The notes beneath the pieces are model-generated. The model saw only the letters and a program-made list of their open reading frames with translations. It was not told the origin of the DNA and ran no database searches. Below, piece by piece: positions 22,804 to 34,700 of a stretch of 64,000 nt of DNA; positions within the stretch are counted from its first letter, which is position 1, and the number at the start of each line of letters is the position of its first letter. The stretch is from contig NW_015971538.1 of NCBI RefSeq assembly GCF_000182565.1, positions 961,736-1,025,735 of the forward strand, given 5' to 3'. Source of the stretch: Spizellomyces punctatus DAOM BR117 (taxonomy: Eukaryota; Chytridiomycota; Chytridiomycetes; Spizellomycetales; Spizellomycetaceae). Position numbers and translations under genes: made by a program.

Positions 22804-23767
22804 ATGGCCGTAGTTCCCTGGCGCTACCAGAACCCTCATGCTAATGAGAAATATAGCGCCTCACGAATTTTCTCGGTTGCTGGACATACCAGTACGTATT
22901 CTTAAGAGGGCGGATGCGTGGAGCACCAGACCAAATTGACGTATCCATCGTTAATGGCTTCAGTTGAGCTGCACCAAGACCCCAATGCAAGTATTGATCT
23001 GCATTCGCATACTGGCAATGTTGTCTGGGACAGTGCATACATTCTAGCCAAATTCATCTCCGAACATCTCTCTCTTGAAGGTAATGGTATTATTCTAGGT
23101 TTAGAGACTCCGTTGATGACCGTCTCCTGAAGTGACCTGAAAAAGTTCCGTAATGATGTTTTCTCAGGGAAAACAGTTCTTGAATTGGGCAGTGGTACAG
23201 GTCTTATTGGCATATCTGCTTGGATCGCGGGTAATGGAACGCTGTGTATCCCGTTGTTTTCCAAGGTGTTAATAGGAAGTTTACTATTGCCCCAGCCGCT
23301 AAATTAGTCATTCTCACCGATATATCGGATACCTTGGAATTAACAAAGAGAAATGTTGAAACCAACAGTCAGCGGATCTGTGCCTCTGCTCCTGCGACGG
23401 GACATGCCAAGAACTCCATCCAGGTCATGTCGTTGACATGGTAAGTGGGTCCATCATGCGTAATCGAATCCGATTACGGATCTAATCTCCGGTCGTCAGG
23501 GGAGAAACGGACCGGTCCCAGTACAAGTTTACTTCTGATTATCCTGACTACATTTTTGGAAGCGATATTGTGTATCTCAAAGACACTTTCAATGCTTTAT
23601 GTCAAACACTGCATGCATTCAGTGGCCCAAACACACGGATTTTCTTGGCGTACAAAAAACGAGGATTGATGGAGAGCGATTTTTTCGCTATTGCTCGGGA
23701 TATGGGGTTTGACGTGCAGAAGGTACATGGTGAGAAGGTCCGCAGAAATAGCATCACTTACATTTAA
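22804..23767 (+). CDS. METTL21-like protein lysine methyltransferase
   Basis: Five exons, 22804-22891, 22964-23080, 23168-23230, 23296-23440 and 23500-23767, join in phase and give 226 residues; an in-frame ATG at 22795 would add three. The seven-beta-strand fold is clear: 'SHTGNVVWDSAYILAKFI' (the family's VWD motif), AdoMet-binding 'KTVLELGSGTGLIGISAW', 'KLVILTDISDTLELTKRNVE' for motif II, and 'FGSDIVYLKDTF' at the place of the D/E-x-x-Y/F motif. The exon choices at 22964 and 23296 were made because they keep phase and restore these blocks. Relatives methylate chaperones and elongation factors. Which substrate this one uses cannot be told. Confidence 0.8.
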
Positions 23768-23953
23768 TTTGCTAAACTTTAGGTCGCGAGAAATAAAATA
23801 TATGTAGAATTCCGATCTTCTCTCGAATACATCATCGTGGAGATGAGAAAGACTCAATGATATAATTCAATACGTGGACTCCGATGAATATATACATATT
23901 ATATACAACGCAAGTCTTGCTACTGGATGGGATTACGTCGGTGATGTCAACGA

Positions 23954-26900
23954 TCAATTTGTTTCTTCTACTACGATGGGTATGGATTGAACCATTCCGT
24001 TCGTGAAAATGATTCGGAGCTCGCCTTCAGCTATTATATGCAGGCGAGATTGTCCAGCTGTGGAGGTCGGTTTATCAGGCTGTGGTGAAATACTGGGAAT
24101 TGAAGCGCTACCGTCAATGAAATCGCCCTTCGCCAACGCAGTAATCGAGTTGCGCTCTATTGAGGACGCGGTGGAAAGAGGACGCTCCACATCAGCCGCT
24201 GTAGGGGGACGTGCAGACATGACGGCAGACGCATTCACTTCATTGGTCGTATCAACATTAGCCGTCGAATCTCGTCCAATAATGGGTAGCATCATGGGCG
24301 ACGTCATACTTCCACTTGCTGATTCGCCGACTACGGGTTTAGATTCGTCCCAGACTGAGCCAATCTTGGTGGCTTCACCTGCATCCTCAGGTGCACCGGG
24401 GAGTTGGATCATGTTCTCCTCAGATGGATCATCCTGCATATTGGGAGATTCGGATACCGTCCCTGCCGTTTCGGTATTACTTGAGGCTGAGTCAGCGGAT
24501 GGATTCTCCGCATTTGGCTCCTCGGTAACTGCATCGGATGATGCAAGGAATTCTTGTGCATCTGGCTCCTGTATGGTCTGTCCGTCAGAAACTGCAGGCT
24601 TGGTGAGTGTTTCCTCTCGATCATCGTTCATAGATTCCGTCGCTCGACCTTGAGGCACCGATAGTCTTTGTTCCGTGTGTAGTACAATAGATGGGCGGGG
24701 AGAGGTCGACGTTCGCTTTACTAGTGACGGCTTTGCAACATTCGATGTACTGCAACGCTGTTCACTCGCCTGTGTTGAAGAGGGGATATATTGAACAGAA
24801 ATTAAAAGTTGTTCCGTTGGCTTCAGCTCGAGCAGATTTTCGTTTAAGTCATCTATCCAATTATCGCTGATGTCAGTGCGGCCGCGCCGTCCAGTTTTGC
24901 TGATCTGAGGTGTTTTCTTGTCTCCCTTCAGTTCTCTTCGTACGAGGTTTGGTCTTACCGATGGTGACCCTTCAGCGGCCGTTACCATAAACACGCCTTT
25001 TGGTAATGCCTCCATTTTGAATGAACAAACGGCATCACTATGGTTCTGCAAGAACACGTTTACCGTCCTGCCTAGTACACCTGGCGCTGTGCTCATTTGC
25101 CGTACGTGCCATAAAGATTGTTTGATACGGATGCGGTCACCTTGGTCGAGGCTCAAACGCGGCTCAATTGCACCGCCTTGTATATGGAGACGTGCTAAAG
25201 TCAAAAGATGGGCTACGGATATTGGTGGGGTGACTGCAGGTTTTGATTTATCGGAGGATGCGTTTGGTCTTCCTTGGCCGTATAATACTTTGCCGTTGGG
25301 TTGGATGTATCCAACATCCGCAACGACAATCGCGTCGAATGCCCCCACTTTGGCACTTCTGAAAAACAATCGTATCGACGTAGTTTTGAAGGCATGTATT
25401 AGCAGAGACTCTGGAGACACTCCAAATATTCCTGCTGCATCTTTCTCCAACAAGTTTTCTGGCACTAAGATTTCTTCTGGGTTCGGCGTCGGGCTCCCCA
25501 ACGGCGTGTGTTTAATGTAGACGGCCCAGTTCAGGACAATATCTCTTGGAGACTGGTTTTCAATCTGGATAATTTTGCTGTAAGCCTCTCCTTCAATTGA
25601 ACGCTGTTCGCTCTGGTTCTCTCGGGGATAGACTCGGACGCCGTCTGGGCTAGTCCAGGTGAGATTCGTGATTCTGGTACCAAAATTGACTCTATCCATT
25701 GAATCCGGGGTGTCCCGCTTGCTCGCCACCAATTGAGCCCCGGAAAAGCGAACAGGCAAGCCGACAACTCCCAATCGGATAGGAAAGACCTGTCGAGCCC
25801 ATCCGCTGACCTCGCATGTCAAATTGTCTTCATATGTGCCCACCAGATTGTTATAGGAGGTCACTTGTACGCGTACTGTTCCCCACGGGTCAATGATCCC
25901 ACTACTCGGTGATGCATGGAAGGCTACTCCACGTCCCTCACGCAGGAGCAAGTGCATACGACGAATTAGTCGGCGAACCTCTTTGATCTTTGAGATGTAT
26001 TCCATGCCAGTTTTGGAACTGAAGCCTAATTTTGCCGGCTTGCTTGCCCGAAGCAAGCCTCTGGCGGAACTGCTGTCAACCGTGGACACGGATAGCCTGC
26101 GCTCGGTCGGTCCTGAAATAGGTTGCTCATTTGCAGCCTGTTCTGCGACCTCGGTCTCCTCCTCTTCCTTCAAGGCAGTTGCGGCGTACTTTTCCATCCA
26201 AACGCGGTAAGGGCTGGAGATGGCTGACCGGTTCCGAATAACCAATGTACCAGTCCTATTCGCAAATATAGGACATTCCGTCCCGAAATCGAAAAGCATG
26301 CTGCTACCGTCTATCGCTCTATCTATCATATGTTGGCTTCCATTCTGCACATCAAACACAACCTCTATTCCCCTGACAGTCAGGTCGAGCTTCGCTCCTA
26401 GTAGACCTCCATGCTCAACCATTCCCTCCACAGTGCAGGCGAGCAGTAAGTCGCTCAACATTCCAATCCGGTGGCCAATCACCTCGACCGTAATCTCCAA
26501 GTCCTCACCTCCCAGAATCTCTCCAGCCAATGGACGAAAGGTCACATGGTAATCGTTTGTTTTAATATTCTGCCATTTGAACTTAGCCGAGAGCATCGTC
26601 AGGTTTTCCATTACGAGCACATAGCGGAAGGGAACGTCTACGTAACAGGTAATCGAGTTAAGTGGGTTCATGATGGTCGCTCGAGGAGTCAGTACTTCCG
26701 CCCGCATTTCCACCACAGTGGCTGTGACGGTCCGCCTCACAGCTTGTGCTGCATTCGATGCATCGGTAGGCTCACTGTCTCGTTTGTCCATCACCGTAGA
26801 TGCTTTTGCAAGAGGGTCAGCATCGACAATCTGACACTCGAGAATACCGCGGAAGCGTTGGCACCACACTGGCACATAGGTAATGGTTATATTTTGCATG

Positions 26901-29590
26901 GAACCTGGCTCAAGGATACCTTCAGAAGGGTGATACATTAGATAGCAATCTTTTTCGAGATCCCCGCAATTTCGTTTATATCCTGTTATACGCCAACTTA
27001 GTGGTACTGGCGCACGGCTGACAAGCGGTACCTGAACTGTTTTGTTGGATCCCAAGGCCAGTAATCCAAAATCAACAAGATCCGTATCAAATTGTAGGGA
27101 TCCAGGTGGCAGGACCACTTTAGCCGCCAACGGTACTCTTAGCGTTGGACCGTGCGCAATTTTACATACTAGAGCACCAGCAATATCGTCCGGAAATCCG
27201 CCGGTGCACTGAACAGTGATTGCACAACATGCTAATGCCCCAAGGTTCCCCGAGGGACGGGTCAATGCGATTTGCAAGGAACTGCTTTTAACATTCTCAA
27301 TCTCCCACTCATATGCAATATTGGACACACTCAGGTTCGACAACTGAAAGCTAGTTGTGTACGAGGTTCCGGTATAAAGCGTATCCGGGATTAACAGGAT
27401 CGGTGGATCCAGGTGGGCATTAAAGGGAACGCCTTGGCCGATACATCTGATCGATAATGCGCAGTCTTCAGTTTCACTGCAATATTTCCGCCTGCTATCA
27501 CATACAGTCTTTTCCGTAAGGCGTTTACTATTGTGAAGGAGTAAGAGGTTGCCGATGACGTCGTAATGAACAATACCGTCTGGCTTGAATATGACCTCGA
27601 AAGTCATATCTCCATTAGGAGGAAGCCATCCTCTTGGAGGCACTATTTGGAAGGCAGTCTTGGATTGTGATGTAGATACCCCTTTGGGCTTCGTATGAGC
27701 GGGAATATCGAAGAGGTTCCAAGTAAAGGGCAGACGGAGCAATGTTCGGTTCCTGAGTGTCAAGAGATAGGTGGTTTTCGCATGTGGGTTTTGCGCTTCA
27801 AAATCGAGTGATACATCACAATCAGTCGACTGTGAGAGCGCATCTCCCTCAACCTTCCCGTAGTCGGGTAGCTGAATCCCAGCGACCTGAATTGCAGGAT
27901 TCTGCGCCAAGCCAACGATGGGCAACTCTGACACTTGGCAGTTGTCGCAAATAAGTTTGAAAACGACTTTATCATGGCGTCCCATTTCGTTTTTATCTTC
28001 CTCCTCAATATCGGGGGGAGAGTAGCGAACAATAATTTGGCCAGTATCTCCGTTCTTTACCTCAAAAAAAGACGGGAAGATGGCAAATGGGCCATGGGAC
28101 GCCATTGCGTACATCTGCGACTCTTTCAGATTGTCAAATGCTTTAAATGGATCTACCTCAGCGTGATCGGGGACGATAAGAAACCGCCCCGGCCCTCCTT
28201 CGTTCTTGAAATCCCACACTCGAATATTCTCGTAGCTCGCACGACTGGGTCCGCAATTAAGCGTCTTCGGTAACGTTAATAGAGGTGCCTCTCGCTTTGC
28301 GATCACCGGAACGTCGAATATCGCTCCCATTTCCGTTGAAACAATGAATCTTTGCGAAAAATTCGCCAATGAGTTGGGCTTGAATATCACTTTGTACCGG
28401 AGACTCATGCCAGGAGCTACAAGGCCGTTTGTACCGTGGTCTGCTGGAGCTTCAATAAGCGTAACTGAAAAGAACGGGGAGTGTGTGTATGGTGGAGGTG
28501 CACTGAGCCGAAAACGACGTGAGTTTTGGGTAGTATTCTTGATGATTACCTCCTTCTCATAAGTGTGATGTGGTTGGTAATCGGTGAAAAAAACGGAACC
28601 GGGAATCGCTATGATTCCAACATTCTTCTCTGAAGCCTCGGCAGCAGGGTTTACGACTGAGAGAGCATCCGCAGGTGCCGTTAGATGCTTGGGCGCTCCT
28701 GGTGGTATGAATTGTGGAACTTTGTGGCCTTCCGAGAGTATTCTCTTCATCACCTCCTTCTTAGCGGGAAATCTAGGATTGTTCAGATATTTTACCCGCG
28801 ATTCCATGCACTCTAGTATCTTTAATTCCTCATCTGTATAGGGACGCATGGGATTCACGGGGGCAGATTGCATCTCCTTCACCGGTTCAAGGGCTCCAGC
28901 TGGTCCATCGATAAATTCAGAGTTGATCTCTAGTACTCCAGGTTTCTCTAATTCGGTAGCTACGGGCTTGCGCGCGATCCATGTGTGATTGAACCCGTTG
29001 TCTGTTCTCCGGATATGGACTGCTTTTAGCTTGGGGGGATGCAGCTCACTGTGAAGACCCTCTTTTGTTGAGGTTAATTGCCGTTCGCTATCTGGTCTTC
29101 CACTTTCCCACCCTGGTCGACTCCCACTGTCCTCTTCCTGAATGTCATCATGAAGAGACAACTCAAATTTCCTACCGTCAGACTGCGCCGGCGTCTCCTC
29201 CGGATATTGCCGCGCTTCCGCAACCCGCAAGGAAGGACGCGAATCTCCACTCGTGTTCTCCTCGAATGCAGCAGGCTCGTCCTCTTTACCTTTCCGACGG
29301 AATCCAAGTAATTCCCTGCTAAAGCCCTTCAAGATCTCCGCTCCTCGCTCCTGCCCGGGTTTCTTCTCTAGCGCTACAGATCTGGTGCGTACGAGTAAAT
29401 TCTGTCCGGAGATGGCACCGCGAAGGGCCGGCAGAGACTTTGCTTTTATTCCAACGTTGAATGTTTTGGATTTTAGTTGAGGAAGTTGCGGGAGTTCGGC
29501 GGCTTGGAGCGATGGACTAGGCGTGTCTCTTTTTAATGCGAGATAATCCGTCAATTGGTCCTGTATCGTATCTAATTGAGGTTCTGACAT
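23954..29590 (-). CDS. DLEC1: DLEC1/CFAP81-like ciliary protein with ASH/PapD-like domains
   Basis: A single uninterrupted exon of 1,878 residues from the ATG at 29590. The first 230 residues are polar and disordered. Near 270 is 'MRPYTDEELKILECMESRV'. From about 330 to 1500 come repeated beta-rich Ig-like domains of the ASH/MSP type, for example 'GSVFFTDYQPHHTYEKEVII', 'GLVAPGMSLRYKVIFKP', 'TLNCGPSR' and 'FQIVPPRGWLPPNGDMTF'. The phrases FTDY, N-T-T..SRRFR and VAPGM in this order match vertebrate DLEC1, an axonemal protein (FAP81 in Chlamydomonas). The last 250 residues are acidic and Ser/Thr rich. It implies a motile flagellum. CFAP47 or HYDIN-type relatives are alternatives. It lies head to head with IFT43. 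Confidence 0.8.
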   Translation of the reverse strand: MSEPQLDTIQDQLTDYLALKRDTPSPSLQAAELPQLPQLKSKTFNVGIKAKSLPALRGAISGQNLLVRTRSVALEKKPGQERGAEILKGFSRELLGFRRKGKEDEPAAFEENTSGDSRPSLRVAEARQYPEETPAQSDGRKFELSLHDDIQEEDSGSRPGWESGRPDSERQLTSTKEGLHSELHPPKLKAVHIRRTDNGFNHTWIARKPVATELEKPGVLEINSEFIDGPAGALEPVKEMQSAPVNPMRPYTDEELKILECMESRVKYLNNPRFPAKKEVMKRILSEGHKVPQFIPPGAPKHLTAPADALSVVNPAAEASEKNVGIIAIPGSVFFTDYQPHHTYEKEVIIKNTTQNSRRFRLSAPPPYTHSPFFSVTLIEAPADHGTNGLVAPGMSLRYKVIFKPNSLANFSQRFIVSTEMGAIFDVPVIAKREAPLLTLPKTLNCGPSRASYENIRVWDFKNEGGPGRFLIVPDHAEVDPFKAFDNLKESQMYAMASHGPFAIFPSFFEVKNGDTGQIIVRYSPPDIEEEDKNEMGRHDKVVFKLICDNCQVSELPIVGLAQNPAIQVAGIQLPDYGKVEGDALSQSTDCDVSLDFEAQNPHAKTTYLLTLRNRTLLRLPFTWNLFDIPAHTKPKGVSTSQSKTAFQIVPPRGWLPPNGDMTFEVIFKPDGIVHYDVIGNLLLLHNSKRLTEKTVCDSRRKYCSETEDCALSIRCIGQGVPFNAHLDPPILLIPDTLYTGTSYTTSFQLSNLSVSNIAYEWEIENVKSSSLQIALTRPSGNLGALACCAITVQCTGGFPDDIAGALVCKIAHGPTLRVPLAAKVVLPPGSLQFDTDLVDFGLLALGSNKTVQVPLVSRAPVPLSWRITGYKRNCGDLEKDCYLMYHPSEGILEPGSMQNITITYVPVWCQRFRGILECQIVDADPLAKASTVMDKRDSEPTDASNAAQAVRRTVTATVVEMRAEVLTPRATIMNPLNSITCYVDVPFRYVLVMENLTMLSAKFKWQNIKTNDYHVTFRPLAGEILGGEDLEITVEVIGHRIGMLSDLLLACTVEGMVEHGGLLGAKLDLTVRGIEVVFDVQNGSQHMIDRAIDGSSMLFDFGTECPIFANRTGTLVIRNRSAISSPYRVWMEKYAATALKEEEETEVAEQAANEQPISGPTERRLSVSTVDSSSARGLLRASKPAKLGFSSKTGMEYISKIKEVRRLIRRMHLLLREGRGVAFHASPSSGIIDPWGTVRVQVTSYNNLVGTYEDNLTCEVSGWARQVFPIRLGVVGLPVRFSGAQLVASKRDTPDSMDRVNFGTRITNLTWTSPDGVRVYPRENQSEQRSIEGEAYSKIIQIENQSPRDIVLNWAVYIKHTPLGSPTPNPEEILVPENLLEKDAAGIFGVSPESLLIHAFKTTSIRLFFRSAKVGAFDAIVVADVGYIQPNGKVLYGQGRPNASSDKSKPAVTPPISVAHLLTLARLHIQGGAIEPRLSLDQGDRIRIKQSLWHVRQMSTAPGVLGRTVNVFLQNHSDAVCSFKMEALPKGVFMVTAAEGSPSVRPNLVRRELKGDKKTPQISKTGRRGRTDISDNWIDDLNENLLELKPTEQLLISVQYIPSSTQASEQRCSTSNVAKPSLVKRTSTSPRPSIVLHTEQRLSVPQGRATESMNDDREETLTKPAVSDGQTIQEPDAQEFLASSDAVTEEPNAENPSADSASSNTETAGTVSESPNMQDDPSEENMIQLPGAPEDAGEATKIGSVWDESKPVVGESASGSMTSPMMLPIIGRDSTANVDTTNEVNASAVMSARPPTAADVERPLSTASSIERNSITALAKGDFIDGSASIPSISPQPDKPTSTAGQSRLHIIAEGELRIIFTNGMVQSIPIVVEETN

Positions 29591-30342
29591 CCTTGTGGTT
29601 CCTCTGGCTGCAGGCACCAATCAACTTCCAAGGCTTGACAGATAACCAGTGGTAGCTAGTAAAACATGGCTTAAGAAGTCATATGCATTCAGTTGAAAGC
29701 TTTCGAATAGATTCCGATGAAAATTGATGGACCTTGAACGAGATTTGCTTATGTAATCGGTTAGGAAGATTTCCGCTCTATGATTGCGTTTCCTTTTACC
29801 TCAATAGGACATCACCCGAAGTCTGCTTCCATTAGGGAATTGATGATGGGGCAATGTTCAGATTATGCTCCCAAATCAAATCAGCAGCACGTATCACCGA
29901 TGCATGGCAAGATCAGAGTTCCATATGACATAAGGAACTAGCCCGCACAGTACTGTCAAACAGTGATATCTCTTTTGTTACCCTCAGCTCTAACTCTCAA
30001 CAGCTTATATCCTTGCACACGTAGTTTATCTTACTGGACCTACCTTGACATCAGCTAATATATGTACTTGCGGAAGCTGTTCTCAACCGTTATTGCAAAG
30101 CCATGATGCAAAACATATTAGGCCAGTCCATTCTGCATCCACTCTAAACCAGAAGAAGAAATGCGGACGTATCTATTTTGCACCGGATCTTTGTGACAAA
30201 GCGTTTGGGGCAATCTGCCAGTCTGTTGGTGAGCTTTACTGCACATACTGTATTACTGACGCGAACCTAAGCCACATTGTCGCGCTTGGTAAGCTCGAAC
30301 CAGTGAAGGCGGCCTCATCCAATAGTTTCTTGCAAAGTAACC
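29591..30342. other. divergent region between two ciliary genes, about 750 bp
   Basis: Between the starts of the DLEC1-like gene (minus) and IFT43 (plus). I looked for an RFX-type X-box by eye and saw no convincing full site; 'agtaaccatg' just at the IFT43 start resembles only a half site. An open frame at 30045-30368 overlaps the IFT43 start in another frame and shows no domain. Confidence 0.4.
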
Positions 30343-31516
30343 ATGTCCGATACTCACTACGTGCCTAATCCTGCTTTGAGTGCCTCCCTCGCTAACGCCC
30401 TAGAAGCAGCTGCCGAAGCAGACAAACGCGATGCTCGGGAAAGTCCACCACCTTCCCGTCCACCACCGAAACCAGCTGGCCGGAGGAAAAAGGCGTACAA
30501 AAGCACCGAGAATCTGTCTCGAACGCTCGGAAACGATGGTGACAATGTTATAGACGCAACACCCGAAGAGACTATCCACATTGCGGAGCCATCGGCAGGA
30601 ATTAGGAGCGGCGGGGAAGCGTTTTCAAATATGCCGGATAAGTTGCAGCCAGAAACGGAGAAACGCGCTCGCAAATCACGGCGGCATAGAGACGCTAAAC
30701 AAAACGATGAGGGACCTATGATGGCAAGCTCGAGCCGTAGCCGTAGTGGATGGGAACTTGGCGGTCGTGAGGCTTCCATTGACCACGAGCCAGAGAATGG
30801 AGGGTTTATGATGAGGAAGAGTGGTAAACAGCGGGGAGGATTTGTTGACGATGCGGATGATGGTGATAATAAGGCGGCAAATCTTGAGAACCTCAAGTAA
30901 GTCCAGTTTGTTTCAGCTATTTGTTACTGATAACCGCAACCGCATGTCAACTGTCAACTTGTAGAAAACACACCACCGTCGGAAATGGAGGCACCGAGGA
31001 AGCTGGTGGGAGATGCGTATGTCGTTTTTTATTGGGAATATCCTGCTCATCGTTAGCACTCAATTGTTAGTTATTATGATCATCCCTGACCTTGATGACG
31101 TCCAAGATGACGAGATGCTCACAACCGTCGCTGCGGCACCTGCAGTGAAGGTCAATCGCTTCAAAACTATCAAAGAGCTAGACGGAGATTTGATGGCTAG
31201 CACTGGGCAGTTGGTGGAGGTAAGTATTATTGATGCCCCAATTTGACGGAGGGTAATTGTGACGAAGATGCTTTCTTCTTCATTGCAGCCCCCTACGTCG
31301 ATCGGAGGAATCGATGTATCACTTTTGGTATCCATAGCTCTCGTGCCTCCGGACCAAGTGATAGAACCGGATATACACTGGGACTGGGAAGTGATTTTTA
31401 CAGAGGTGATGAACTGATGCATTCATCGTCTTATCATGAAAGTTCTAATAATCAACCACCTATCCCTGTAGGTAACGTCCGACCTTCAACCACCACTGAC
31501 AAATACGGACCCATGA
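30343..31516 (+). CDS. IFT43: intraflagellar transport protein IFT43
   Basis: Five exons: 30343-30896, a small one beginning at 30965, then 31071-31219, 31289-31405 and 31472-31516. IFT43 is a subunit of the IFT-A complex that carries retrograde cargo in flagella. The N-terminal half is long, charged and disordered. The conserved C-terminus is diagnostic: 'IMIIPDLDDVQDDEM', 'VAAAPAVKVNRFKTIKELDG', 'GIDVSLLVSIALVPPDQVIE' and 'HWDWEVIFTEVTSDL', with the WDW motif typical of IFT43. The donor of the second exon is not certain: GTGGGA at about 31004 or GTATGT at about 31017; only the former keeps phase with the third. Stop at 31514-31516. Confidence 0.9.
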
Positions 31517-31759
31517 CATATTTTACGCAATCTTACGCAAGGAATTACGGAGATTCTTTTCATGTACATTATATGTATCATCGTGGTTATGTCCTGTTCA
31601 ATAGGGCCAGTTGCATAATTTCACCCAACAATGCCGAGGACACTGTGGTTGTTGCAGCAAGGGTAGCAGCAAAATCAAGTACGGCATCATGTTGCCTCAC
31701 TATGGCCAAAAGCATTACGAATGACACTATAAATCTTAAACGAAATGTAGAAGAAACAA

Positions 31760-34700
31760 TTATGATGTGGGAACGCCCTTCATCCCTCTTACTGTTCCTG
31801 ACAGATTCTCCCTTCGTCTCGGGGCCGCGGGGTCTGGCTTCTTGCTCTTATCCTTCTCGTCCATAAACACCAAGGTTCCCTCCCCACCGCCTTTACCAGG
31901 TCCTTTGTTGCCTTGTTCAGGAGGAGGGAGCGAGTCCCGCCCTCGGCGCTGCCGGCCGCCGGGCCCGGCATCATTGGACCCGAATGCTTTCCCTGTTCGT
32001 ATCGCTGATATAAGGTCATCCAAACCGCCTTGATCTTGATGTTCCCCGCCCGCTTTGGTGCCTTCTTTGGACCCGGGGACGGCTTCACGTTTCTTTCGGC
32101 GTCGATCTTCTCGATCCTGAAGGAGTGACAAATTGGTAAATAACAGTCACAGACTGATATTCTTTTTTTAACACATAAAAGACTGCTATCCGTACCCTCT
32201 TCTCTTTCTCCTTCTTCTCCTCTTCAATCGCCTTCTGTATGGCCATTTCGTTGTCCAATTTCGCCTGAGTAAATCCTTGGCAGAACTGCCAAAAGATTCC
32301 GAAGAACTCTTCGGGGGTAATGGTTTTTGGATCCTCGCCGTAGAGCGTTACCGCGCTCTCATACTTTTTTTCCGTAACTTTGAAACGCTCATCCAAGCTT
32401 ACATACGCCTTATCGGCTTCTTCGTAGAACTGACCCATGACCTCTCGGAATTTGCTGCTGGAAGAGTTGGACAGTTCAGAACCGCTAGACAAGCGTTTGT
32501 CCTTCTGCTCATCTTTATCCATGGCTTCTAGGAGCTGCTTCAACTGCTGTATGTTTTGGCGGAGGGTCATGAGCGTTTGGCGGATCTGTGGGATCGTGAC
32601 TGTCGAGGACCATATGAGCACCGGAAAACTAATCTATAGCGATCGCGATACCATGAGCGTGACCCACCTTTTGCTCCTAGTTCAACATGGGCCAGGTCCT
32701 CCTGGAATCCAACAACATCCGGGAACTTCTTCTCCAATAGCTCTGTTAGATAGTGAAGCAATGTGTGCTTACGTCCCTGGACACCGGATCGAGTATCACC
32801 CATCTTGTAGAAGCGGAAGGATTAAATTCATAAGATACACTGGTTGTAGCAACGTCCGCAACATGGTTTGCAATCGTACCTTAAGGATACTGTTCAGTTT
32901 GAATCCATACGCACCGCCACGCTGTCCAGTATTCATGTAATTACCCAGAGCTAAGATGATCTATCCCAAATAGCGACGTTAATATGCGGAGAAAATTGCC
33001 CACGCCCCACCAGATGTCATGTAACACCCTCAACCTACTTGCAACAATTCCTTGAACTTCTTGCTGCTAACCACTTCCTCACTGGCAGACGTCAACCAGG
33101 CAATCAGCGCCTCGGCATCATCTTGCAGCTCCGAGAAGCTCGTCTTGAAGTGCAAGGCTTTGAGCTTTGACTCATACAACGTAATCTCCGAGACCTCGTA
33201 CAAAAATCTTTCCGCGCTCGCTAGGCTGTCTTTCTGGTCCGCATACTCTTGCATCATGCGCAGTTCTTCATCTTGCGGAATGAACTTCATCAGCTCATTG
33301 AGAGCGTCGCGGTTCAGGGTTTTGGTATCGACTGTGTTTATGGCTCGCTTGATAGTTTGGGCATCAAGTTTAATGGCCTTTAGCACGATATTGCAACCCT
33401 GAGAGCGCTTTCCATCCAAGAACGAGATTTCCTTAGCTGCCACACTTTCATGACTTCCAGCCATCCCAGCCTCCTTATCAGACTTGCCAAGTTTGCTTTC
33501 TTTTGCGGCAAAAAGATCTTCAAACTCCTTATATACGTCATCTTTGAGTTTTTTGTGGACACCTGCATCATCAAGGTCGCTCCATACGGTCTCCTTGACT
33601 TTTGTATTTGGCATCTTGGTCCAATTAAAAGATTTGAGAGGCTTGGAGGACAGATTTGTCGGCTTGGCAGGTGGACCGGTTGGTACAGGTGCAAAGCCAA
33701 ATGCTCCTCCTGGTGGTGGAGGAGGGCCCGGCGGTCTCGGGCCACCTCCCGGCGGTGGTGGGGGTGGGGGTGGACCACCCATTCCAGGAGGTGGAGGTGG
33801 TGGTGGGGGGCCCCCCATGCCGGGCGGAGGCGGAGGTGGAGGTGGACCTCCCATGCCGGGTGGAGGCGGGGGCGGTGGTGGACCTCCTGGTGGTGGTGGA
33901 GGTGGTGGAGGCCCACCTCCAATACCAGGGGGTGGAGGAGGCGGTGGTGGACCACCCATGCCGGGTGGTGGTGGCGGGGGTGGTGGAGCACCACCAGTTG
34001 CCATTGCGGTAGTTGCGGGAGGCTATAATATGGAATGTTTAAGTAGTCTATCAAGAAGCCGTAAACCAAGAACAGCCCACGACGGACCATTCCCGCATCC
34101 CAGTTTTTCGGGCCGAGAGCTTTCTCTATTCGGGCAATGAATTCCGGACCTCCATCCAAGTTTGATATTCGCTGCTTCAACAAGTTTTCCAACTCAGCAA
34201 TTTCCTTCTTGGCTGCAGCAAGCTGCAGGGTTGCCTGTTTTGCATCTTCGTCCTTTCCTTCTGCCGATTTGCCTTGACCATCCTCTGATAGATTTTTTAA
34301 TAGAAAACGAAAACAATAAGTAAATGCTCTGACACACAGCCGGTTGCAAAAGATAGCGAGCATGACGCACTATGTCCAGTTTCTGCCTTCAGAGTTTCCA
34401 GCTCTTTTTCCAACCGTTTGCTTTTTTCAATTTGCTTCCTATACTTATCCTCCTGTTCACGGATCTTGTCAGTGTCCAGCAATTCTGCAACCATCGCCCG
34501 AACATCAAGATCCGCAAGCATGGCAGCAGGGTCGGGGTCTTCAGAATCGCGCTGGAGCACAATCTGTTGAACGACTTTGTCGATGATAAACATAAATTTC
34601 ATCCTGGGAAGCAAGGGTTAGCCAATGTATCGTTTCTAATCATATACGGTGAGGAACGGCACCTTTGATATGACGGCTTTTGAACCAGAATCGGTGCTTC

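Noticed and set aside
29065-29480. Plus-strand open frames inside the DLEC1-like gene
   Set aside because: Antisense shadows of a long coding frame, with no domain.
30045-30368. 107-codon Cys-containing frame just before IFT43
   Set aside because: Overlaps the IFT43 start in another frame, has no paired Cys metal-binding spacing and no splice support.
33484-34140. Gly-rich plus-strand frame of 218 codons
   Set aside because: It is the antisense reading of the formin polyproline FH1 tract.
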